NCBI GenBank assembly: GCA_024228355.1
Contig: JAAETN010000220.1
Location: forward strand, 1-39,307
Direction: 5' to 3'
Length of the DNA stretch: 39,307 nucleotides
Source of the DNA: Maribacter sp.
Lineage (GTDB): Bacteria; Bacteroidota; Bacteroidia; Flavobacteriales; Flavobacteriaceae
Shown: piece by piece, positions 32,788-39,307 of the stretch
Layout: each line of letters opens with the position of its first letter
Position numbering within the stretch: position 1 is the first letter of the stretch
The notes under the pieces: generated by a model
Databases searched by the model: none
What the model saw: only the letters and a program-made list of their open reading frames with translations
What the model was told of the DNA's origin: nothing
Made by a program: the position numbers and the translations under genes

Positions 32788-34005
32788 ATGACCAATAAAA
32801 TTGATAAACCTCTAAACGTTGCTTGGCTTGGTGTGTCAGGTTTCCCATTTGGGTTAGCCGAAATTCAAAAAACAATTATTTTAGGTGATGCACTTGTTAA
32901 AGTCGGTGTTCAGTTTACTGTGATTAATCGAAAAGGAGTTTTCGAACAAGATCAGCATACCGCCATAAATGCGGCAGGAGAGTTTAAAGGAATTAATTAT
33001 GTCTATGCTTCCGGAATAACATACCGTCCAAAGAATTTTTTTATAAGAAACTTCATGAAAATCAAGGGAACCTGGAATGAATATTGGTTCTTGCGAAAAA
33101 TGCATTCAGAGGATAAATCACTGATAGCCATTGTTTCTAATCTTAACTTTTTGCAGTCCTTCTTGTATCTAATTTATGGGAAAATCTTAAATTTTCCGGT
33201 AATATATCTCTATGTAGAGATGTCCTCTAAAATGCAACACAGAGCTGGGGCACTAACAAAGGTTAATGATTACCTGTTCGATAAACTTTTGTTGAAAAGA
33301 ATGAGCGGAGCTTTACCGATAAGTGAACTATTAATAGAAAATTTTCAGAAAATAGCACCAGGTAAACCCATTTTGAAAATTCCGACAATTTGCGATTTTG
33401 AGTCTTTTAATGTTTCCAAAAAAAATACAACTGAATCATATTTCCTATTCTGTGGGGCATTTGATTATCGCGAAATAATAAATTTCATTCTAGACGCCTT
33501 TAAATTATTGGATGATTCCTTAAATACAAAATTGTACCTAATCATAAGTAAAGGAAGCCCAAAGCAGTATGAGGAGTTTAACCAATATCTAAAGGACAAT
33601 AATTTAACACAAAAGACCAAAATATTTTCAAATATTCCATTTTCTGAGTTGGTTGATTTATATGTTAACGCATCTGCATTACTTATCCCTCTACGACCTA
33701 CCAATCAGGATGCAGCACGTTTTCCGCATAAAATTGCTGAATATTCAGCAACTGGAAACCCAATTATAACGACTAACTATGGTGAAGTCACATATTACTT
33801 TAAAGATGGGGAAAACGCCCTGGTTGCTAATTCATATAATAGTTCAAGATTTGCAGAGAAAATGAATTTTATTATTGAATATCCTGAAGAGGCCAAGAAA
33901 ATTGGGCAAAAAGGAAAAGAATTGGGGGTAAAAGAATTTAGCCATATTAAATATGGTCAAAAACTAAAAGATTATCTTCAGAGCGTTGTTTTAAGAAAAG
34001 ACTAA
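32788..34005 (+). CDS. GT4-family glycosyltransferase
   Basis: About 405 residues from ATG 32788; ATG 32731 upstream in frame would add 19. The N-terminal half begins LNVAWLGVSGFPFGLAEIQK, and the C-terminal half has a FCGAFDYREIINFILDAF donor-site start and a NASALLIPLRPTNQDAARFP and HKIAEYSATGNPIITTNYGE region, as in GT-B enzymes of the GT4 type. The expected EX7E is replaced by a looser pattern (HKIAEY), seen in some family members. It would add one sugar to the lipid-linked repeat. It ends 62 bases from the convergent epimerase gene. Confidence 0.85.
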   Translation: MTNKIDKPLNVAWLGVSGFPFGLAEIQKTIILGDALVKVGVQFTVINRKGVFEQDQHTAINAAGEFKGINYVYASGITYRPKNFFIRNFMKIKGTWNEYWFLRKMHSEDKSLIAIVSNLNFLQSFLYLIYGKILNFPVIYLYVEMSSKMQHRAGALTKVNDYLFDKLLLKRMSGALPISELLIENFQKIAPGKPILKIPTICDFESFNVSKKNTTESYFLFCGAFDYREIINFILDAFKLLDDSLNTKLYLIISKGSPKQYEEFNQYLKDNNLTQKTKIFSNIPFSELVDLYVNASALLIPLRPTNQDAARFPHKIAEYSATGNPIITTNYGEVTYYFKDGENALVANSYNSSRFAEKMNFIIEYPEEAKKIGQKGKELGVKEFSHIKYGQKLKDYLQSVVLRKD

Positions 34006-34067
34006 TAATAATTTAGCTTCCCGCCATCAATAACCTACTATAAAATCAAGAATCATTATAACTTAAA

Positions 34068-35051
34068 TTAACGGTTGTAAGCCTCGGAAACTTGTATATT
34101 CATTTGTTCTAAAATCCATGGGTACGTTTTTTCCATGCCGGAACGCAATGATTCTGAAGGGCTCCAGCCCAACTTCTCTCTAATAAGTACATTGTCGGAA
34201 TTTCTCCCTCTAACTCCCTCAGGCCCTGGTATATTCTTAATTTTGACATTTTTCTTAGCAATGTCCATAATCAGTTTGGTCAAATTATTAATTGAAATCA
34301 TTTCCTCCGATCCTATATTTACCGGACCGGAAAAGTCTGATTCCATAAGTCTAAGAACGCCATCAAGGCATTCATCTATATAAAGAAAGGACCTTGTTTG
34401 TTTACCATCACCCCAAATTTCTATTTCTCCGCCTTCGATGGCTTCCGCTACCTTTCTGCACAAAGCTGCGGGCGCCTTTTCTTTTCCACCGGTCCAAGTA
34501 CCTTGTGGCCCAAAAATATTGTGAAATCGTGCTATGTGGATCTCTATACCATAATTTCTTTGATAAGAGAGATACAACCTTTCACTGAAAAGTTTTTCCC
34601 AACCATATTCGCTATCCGGCGCAGCGGGATATGCAGAGTCTTCGGACAACTTTGGATTGTCAGGGTCAAGTTGATTGTATTCCGGATATATACATGCAGA
34701 TGAAGAATAAAAAATCTTTTTTACATTCTGGACCCTTGCCTCCTCGAGCACATTCAAGTTGATCAATGCCGAGTTATGCATAACTGCGGAGTCATTATCA
34801 CCGGTAAAAATATATCCTGCGCCTCCCATGTCCGCTGCCAATTGAAATATTTCATCAATATTCTCTACCACTTTTTTGCAGACTATTGGATCGCGCAGAT
34901 CTCCCACAATGAATTCGTCCGCGGGAGAAGTTGAAAACTCATTTTTTTTCAAGTCACAGGCTCTTACCCAGAAACCCATTTCTTTTAATTTTTTAACGAG
35001 ATGACCCCCGATAAATCCACCTCCACCACAAACTAAAATTCTCTTTTTCAT
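34068..35051 (-). CDS. GDP-mannose 3,5-epimerase-like NAD-dependent sugar epimerase
   Basis: The 327-residue protein starts KKRILVCGGGGFIGGHLVKK (Rossmann GxxGxxG) and contains LAADMGGAGYI, SSSACIYPEYNQLD with the catalytic Ser/Cys stretch, then SEYGWEKL (YxxxK). It also has FHNIFGPQGTWTGGKEKAPA, GDGKQTRSFLYIDE and KLGWSP near the end. The DMGGAGYI and TWTGGKEKAPAALCRK blocks are those of plant and bacterial GDP-mannose 3,5-epimerase, which makes GDP-L-galactose. It is the only gene on the minus strand in this locus and would supply a sugar nucleotide for the polymer. Confidence 0.88.
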   Translation of the reverse strand: MKKRILVCGGGGFIGGHLVKKLKEMGFWVRACDLKKNEFSTSPADEFIVGDLRDPIVCKKVVENIDEIFQLAADMGGAGYIFTGDNDSAVMHNSALINLNVLEEARVQNVKKIFYSSSACIYPEYNQLDPDNPKLSEDSAYPAAPDSEYGWEKLFSERLYLSYQRNYGIEIHIARFHNIFGPQGTWTGGKEKAPAALCRKVAEAIEGGEIEIWGDGKQTRSFLYIDECLDGVLRLMESDFSGPVNIGSEEMISINNLTKLIMDIAKKNVKIKNIPGPEGVRGRNSDNVLIREKLGWSPSESLRSGMEKTYPWILEQMNIQVSEAYNR

Positions 35052-35343
35052 AACTAGTTTATATTTACATTTTGATATTATAAATTAAAATTTATTAAGT
35101 ATTCTTGATGATAATAAATCTACGAAAACATCTTTATACTTATGACCAAAAATAAAGTAATTTTATTAGTTTTTACATAATATTATCGTGGTTATTTGAA
35201 TCTGGCTTGGTACGATTTTGTAATTTTAGCAATTAATATTCAAAAATAATTTCTTGGAATAAATGATATTGGCTAAATAATCATTAGCATTCCGCTCCTG
35301 AAGCTCAAATCACTTTTTGGCCATCATTTTAAGAATAAGATAA
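35052..35343. promoter_or_regulatory. Divergent promoter region in the polysaccharide locus
   Basis: 292 bases of very AT-rich sequence lie between the epimerase gene (minus) and the second amidotransferase gene (plus), so each must be transcribed from here. I could not fix a convincing promoter box or operator. Confidence 0.4.
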
Positions 35344-37242
35344 ATGTGCGGAATAGCAGGAATTTTCAATTTTGATTTAGATAGAAGTATTTCCAAGGAT
35401 GTGCTAAAAAGAATGGCCGATACCATTGCTCATAGGGGACCAGATGGAGAAGGTTATTTTATTGATGCTTTTGTTGGATTGGCACATAGGAGATTGTCAA
35501 TTATTGATCTTGAGGGTGGGAATCAGCCTATGTTCAATGAAAGGAGGGATATCAGTATTGTTTTTAACGGGGAAATTTACAACTATATAGAGCTTAAATA
35601 TGAATTGATAAAACACGGGCATTCATTTGTCACAACTTCTGATACCGAGGTTATCATTAAGGCTTATGAGCAATGGGGTTTCGCTTGCCAAGAAAAATTA
35701 AATGGAATGTGGGCCTTTGCCATTTGGGATGCCAGAGAACAGCACTTGTTTTTGTCAAGGGACCGGCTTGGTGAGAAACCCTTGAATTATATGCTATACA
35801 AAAACACCTTCTTATTTGGTTCTGAAATAAAGAGTATTTTGGCCTACACCGGTGATTTAGAACCCGATGATGAAATGCATGAATTGTACATGTTTTTGGG
35901 CTATATTCCTGCACCGTACACCTATTACAAATCAATTAAAAAACTTGCTGCCGGTAATTTTCTAGTTGTCAAAAAAAATAAGGTAAATGAACATACCTAT
36001 TGGGATTTGCCAGATATTAGTGAGAATGATTTATTAAAAGATAAAAAACAGGTAACTTCCCGATTGAACGAATTACTCTATGACTCGGTAAATATTAGAA
36101 TGAGGAGTGACGTACCTTATGGTGCTTTTCTAAGTGGTGGTTTGGACTCTTCTTGCATAGTATCCACTATGAGCGAAATATCCTCACATCCTGTAAAGAC
36201 ATTTACGATTGGGTTCAACGAAAAAGCTTTTGATGAACGAGATAATGCCCGCATTATTGCAGACATGTTTCGTACAGAGCATACTGAAGAAATAGTTGAC
36301 AAGTCATCACTAGAACAATCTATTCAGAAGGTGTTGCATCATTTTGATGAGCCTTTTGCAGATCCAGCGGCAATACCAACTTCCTTTTTGGCAAAAAGTG
36401 CTAGCCAGCATGTAAAAATGGTCCTGACAGGAGATGGCGGTGATGAAGTTTTTGCTGGCTATTCTAATTATCAAAGCGAACTTTTCGCCAAGAAATATCA
36501 GAATAGTATACCCGGATTTTTAAAAAACGTTTTGCCAGGTATGGTAGGTCTTATGGCAAGTGTTGTCACGGGAAATTCTAGATATAAGTTGAACAGAATT
36601 AAAAGAGTACTCGATTCTTTTAATGTTTCTTTCGATGAGCGGCTAATTACGAAATTTGTAAAAATTCCTCCTAGCGAGATGAAGTTATTGATGAACAACA
36701 ATTACTATCCTATCAATGACTTCATATCTTCTACTTTGAATAATTGTAAATTAAAAGACCCCTTTTATCGTTTGAATTATTTTAACCTAAAAATTTCGCT
36801 TCCAGACCAAATGCTTATCAAAATCGACAAAACAAGTATGGCCAACTCACTTGAAACACGTGCACCGCTATTAGATTATCGCATAGTCGAGTTGATGTAC
36901 CAAGTAGATAAGTCGTTGAAAATGCCCACTTATACCGACAAGGGCGTAAAACATATGCTAAAAAGCGTCATGAAAAATAAATTGCCGAACGAAATCTTGA
37001 ACCGAAGGAAACAAGGTTTCGAAGTACCGTTAAGAGAATGGTTTAAGGATAGGGTATTTGAAAACGTGCTAAATTCAACTAATTCTTCGATCGCACTTAA
37101 TAATACCATGATAAAAAAGTTGATAGAAGAAAATAATAAAGGCCAGTTCGATCACGGTACTTTGCTTTGGAGAATTTTATTGTTGCAAAGATGGATGGAA
37201 CAATCTATCGCCTTGCCAACGCGGTTAACACTTCCACTATGA
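35344..37242 (+). CDS. asnB: AsnB-type glutamine amidotransferase (second copy)
   Basis: The 632-residue protein starts MCGIAG with C2 as nucleophile. The glutaminase domain has HRGPDGEGYF, RRLSIIDLEGG and VFNGEIYNY. The synthetase domain has S264-GGLDSS, then VLTGDGGDEVFAGY and KIDKTSMANSLETRAPLLD. The C-terminal part (KQGFEVPLREWF) is complete. The overlap with the next gene by 4 bases (ATGA) ties it to glycosyltransferase expression, supporting a role in sugar amidation or in making an amino-sugar linkage rather than general asparagine supply. Confidence 0.93.
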   Translation: MCGIAGIFNFDLDRSISKDVLKRMADTIAHRGPDGEGYFIDAFVGLAHRRLSIIDLEGGNQPMFNERRDISIVFNGEIYNYIELKYELIKHGHSFVTTSDTEVIIKAYEQWGFACQEKLNGMWAFAIWDAREQHLFLSRDRLGEKPLNYMLYKNTFLFGSEIKSILAYTGDLEPDDEMHELYMFLGYIPAPYTYYKSIKKLAAGNFLVVKKNKVNEHTYWDLPDISENDLLKDKKQVTSRLNELLYDSVNIRMRSDVPYGAFLSGGLDSSCIVSTMSEISSHPVKTFTIGFNEKAFDERDNARIIADMFRTEHTEEIVDKSSLEQSIQKVLHHFDEPFADPAAIPTSFLAKSASQHVKMVLTGDGGDEVFAGYSNYQSELFAKKYQNSIPGFLKNVLPGMVGLMASVVTGNSRYKLNRIKRVLDSFNVSFDERLITKFVKIPPSEMKLLMNNNYYPINDFISSTLNNCKLKDPFYRLNYFNLKISLPDQMLIKIDKTSMANSLETRAPLLDYRIVELMYQVDKSLKMPTYTDKGVKHMLKSVMKNKLPNEILNRRKQGFEVPLREWFKDRVFENVLNSTNSSIALNNTMIKKLIEENNKGQFDHGTLLWRILLLQRWMEQSIALPTRLTLPL

Positions 37243-38384
37243 CGAAAAGGAAGAATATTTGTATCACAATAAACTCCCTTGCTCGTGGCGGTGCAGAAAA
37301 ACAAAGTTTGCTTTTGGCCAAAGCGTTGAAGGCGTATCACAATACCACGGTTGTAATAATTAATCCCCAGCCTATTTATGAAACGCATCTTAAAATGATT
37401 GCAAAGGAAGATCTGAACCATATCTTTTTGGCCAAGAATCCCGTAAAAAAAATATTTGGGTTTACCAGCTTCCTTAAAACACGAAAAATCGACATCATTT
37501 TTTCTTTCTTGCCAACAGACACGCTCTGGGCGGCCATTTGTGGTAAGATTTCTGGTGTGCCCCATATTTTGGGTGGAATTAGGAACAGCCATATCCCAAA
37601 GTTTAAATTTACGGTGCTTAAAACAGTTCATAACCATATCCTTGACTATACAATAGCCAATAACTTCTCTGCCTACCATTCCGCTATTAAATTTGGCTTT
37701 AAAGAAAGGTTGCTAGTAATTTTCAATGGTATAGAGATTAGGACACCCCCTAAGACAAGAAAATCCAACAATAAATTGATCTCAATAATCAGTGTTAGCC
37801 GATTGGTTCAACAAAAGGACTTTAATACCGCACTAAAGGCAATAGTTGAACTTAAAAGTGCACTCAAGGGTGACTATGAAATAAATTATAAAATAGTCGG
37901 CAATGGCCCCGAACTGGAAAACATTATTGCCTATGTTGAAAAGTATGATCTTAGCAAGGAAATAGAACTGATTACGAATCCATCGAATATATATGAGTTG
38001 TTGGAAGCCTCGGACATTTATTTGTGCACATCAACTTTTGAAGGTATTTCCAATGCGATTATGGAAGCGATGAATTGTTCTTTGCCAGTTGTTGCTACCC
38101 ATGCGGGGGATAATTCGCGACTCGTGCTAAATGGCGAAAACGGTTTTATAACCGCCCTGTATGATTACAAAAAAATAGCCGAACACTTATTTAACCTCAT
38201 CGAATCCTCCACGATACGGGAACAAATGGGTTTGAAAAGTTATGATTATTTGATTGAAAATTTTAGCTATAACGCTTTTCAAAAAAATTATCTAAACATT
38301 ATCGAAAACATAAAAGAATTACAATTAAATAAAGGCGAACTCGTATTGCCCGAAGAAAGTGAAAGTGCATCCTTAATTGAATAG
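37239..38384 (+). CDS. GT4-family glycosyltransferase
   Basis: The protein has 381 residues from ATG 37239, which overlaps the previous stop (ATGA); the in-frame start further upstream inside asnB is rejected. The acceptor half has NSLARGGAEKQSLLLAKAL, the donor half ISVSRLVQQKDFNTAL, then VGNGPELENI and STFEGISNAIMEAM, a full EX7E motif with PVVATHAGDN. It is a retaining GT-B enzyme of the GT4 type, working at the cytoplasmic face. Confidence 0.92.
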   Translation: MTKRKNICITINSLARGGAEKQSLLLAKALKAYHNTTVVIINPQPIYETHLKMIAKEDLNHIFLAKNPVKKIFGFTSFLKTRKIDIIFSFLPTDTLWAAICGKISGVPHILGGIRNSHIPKFKFTVLKTVHNHILDYTIANNFSAYHSAIKFGFKERLLVIFNGIEIRTPPKTRKSNNKLISIISVSRLVQQKDFNTALKAIVELKSALKGDYEINYKIVGNGPELENIIAYVEKYDLSKEIELITNPSNIYELLEASDIYLCTSTFEGISNAIMEAMNCSLPVVATHAGDNSRLVLNGENGFITALYDYKKIAEHLFNLIESSTIREQMGLKSYDYLIENFSYNAFQKNYLNIIENIKELQLNKGELVLPEESESASLIE

Positions 38385-38417
38385 TTGTGCCAAGTTCATT
38401 TCATAACAAATACTAAT

Positions 38418-39307
38418 ATGAAAATATTATTGCTAATTGACAGTCTTGTTTCTGGAGGCAGGGAAAGAAGGTTGATAGAACTAATTAAAGGGTTTAACGA
38501 ATATCCAGATGTTCAACTAAAATTGGTCGTTTTTTCAGATAAAATTCATTATAAAGAGATTTATGAACTTGGTGTTCCGGTTGTAATCTTAAAAAGAATA
38601 CCAAAAAAAAATCCGATGGTTTTCTACAAATTATATAAAATATGCCGCAAATGGAAACCGGATTTAATGCATAGTTGGGGTACAATGTCGGCAATTTGGG
38701 CCATCCCCTCTACTATTTTACTTAATATTAAATTAATCAACGGCAATGTTACCGATGCCCCTGCTAATATGGGTTTTTTAGATAAAAAATTGTTTCGAGC
38801 TAAGTTGTCGTTTCCTTTCTCCAAGGTTGTAATTGGAAATTCAAAGGCAGGCCTATCGGCTTATAAAGTTCCTAAGGAGAAAGCGTTGTGTATATACAAT
38901 GGATTTGATTTTAATAGGATTAATGACCTTAAGTCCAAAGATTCGATAAGAAATCAATTCAATATTAAAACTGCCAAAATAATTGGGATGGTCGGGGCGT
39001 TTTTTGAGCGTAAAGATTATGACACCTACTTTAAAGCGGCACTAATAATACTTGGCCAAAGAAAGGATGTCACATTTATTGCAGTTGGTGATGGGCCAGA
39101 CTTAAAAAAACTTAAGGAGATGATTCCAACTCATTATAATTCATATTTCGTATTTACAGGTTTACAAAGAGACGTGGAGTCAATAATTAACGTCTTTGAT
39201 ATAGGTGTACTATCTACAAATGCAGAAGTACATGGTGAAGGTATTTCAAATTCCATTCTTGAATATATGGCTTTAGAAAAACCAGTTGTAGCAACTACTG
39301 GGGGAGG
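38418..39307 (+). CDS. GT4-family glycosyltransferase (3' end outside window)
   Basis: The frame opens at ATG 38418 and remains open to the window edge (296 codons). It begins KILLLIDSLVSGGRERRLIEL, a GT4 start. Later parts are MHSWGTMSAIWA, IIGMVGAFFERKDYDTY, AVGDGPDLKKL and GEGISNSILEYM (EX7E), then PVVATTGG at the edge. Only the last part of the donor domain is missing. It follows the previous glycosyltransferase with a 33-base gap. Confidence 0.9.
   Translation, partial: MKILLLIDSLVSGGRERRLIELIKGFNEYPDVQLKLVVFSDKIHYKEIYELGVPVVILKRIPKKNPMVFYKLYKICRKWKPDLMHSWGTMSAIWAIPSTILLNIKLINGNVTDAPANMGFLDKKLFRAKLSFPFSKVVIGNSKAGLSAYKVPKEKALCIYNGFDFNRINDLKSKDSIRNQFNIKTAKIIGMVGAFFERKDYDTYFKAALIILGQRKDVTFIAVGDGPDLKKLKEMIPTHYNSYFVFTGLQRDVESIINVFDIGVLSTNAEVHGEGISNSILEYMALEKPVVATTGG

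Noticed and set aside
1-39307. CRISPR array, complete insertion sequence, intact tRNA or rRNA gene
   Set aside because: No regularly spaced repeats, no intact transposase with ends and no complete RNA gene could be seen.

Overview
The window is AT-rich DNA from a Bacteroidota bacterium, most likely a marine flavobacterium. The reasons are a lipoprotein-type sulfatase remnant, a DUF6090-type remnant, a LytTR response regulator, a Wza/Wzc/Wzy/Wzx exopolysaccharide locus in flavobacterial style, almost no Shine-Dalgarno sequences, and one plausible Bacteroidota promoter.

Layout. (1) 1-1640: the end of a sulfatase gene, then a zone of gene debris (a frameshifted second sulfatase start, a decayed tyrosine recombinase, a truncated DUF6090 gene) around one small intact membrane protein. 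(2) 1641-10057: a nitrogen-oxide module. It holds a single-subunit quinol-NO-reductase relative whose active site matches NO dismutase (Nod) instead of qNOR, an Fnr-type regulator with four candidate Fe-S cysteines, an outer-membrane porin, a large hybrid histidine kinase with Cache-like sensor and Hpt domain, and a convergent LytTR response regulator. (3) 10192-20387: a compact, translationally coupled cluster of large multihaem cytochromes and Rnf-type membrane proteins. The first large protein joins a YncE-like beta-propeller to a dihaem MauG/CCP-like module. The second joins two cytochrome c domains, a propeller and a C-terminal region with two CXXCH sites. Next come a triheme cytochrome, RnfC, RnfG, two very small membrane proteins resembling pieces of RnfE/RnfA, and RnfD. 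No RnfB is present. (4) 20388-21623: more debris (IS3 transposase remnant, tRNA 3'-end fragments, terminators). (5) 21624-39307: an exopolysaccharide/capsule locus: initiating sugar-phosphate transferase, Wza-like and Wzc-like export proteins, Wzy, Wzx, two AsnB-type amidotransferases, a methyltransferase, GDP-mannose 3,5-epimerase-like epimerase and three GT4 glycosyltransferases, the last cut by the window end.

Most interesting system. The two large cytochromes have the domain plan of hydrazine synthase (HZS): a propeller plus dihaem CCP-like protein matches HzsB-HzsC (reported as fused in Scalindua), and a multi-domain propeller plus two-haem protein matches HzsA. They are followed by a triheme cytochrome, as proposed for the HZS electron donor in Kuenenia. 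Finding this beside an Rnf-like complex and a few kilobases from a Nod-type protein suggests an undescribed NO-dependent nitrogen conversion in a flavobacterium. The domain assignments come from reading motifs. The HZS relationship and any hydrazine or N-N chemistry are inference. No hydrazine dehydrogenase is visible in the window. The gene debris on both sides suggests that the nitrogen block sits in a recombination-prone, possibly transferred, segment.
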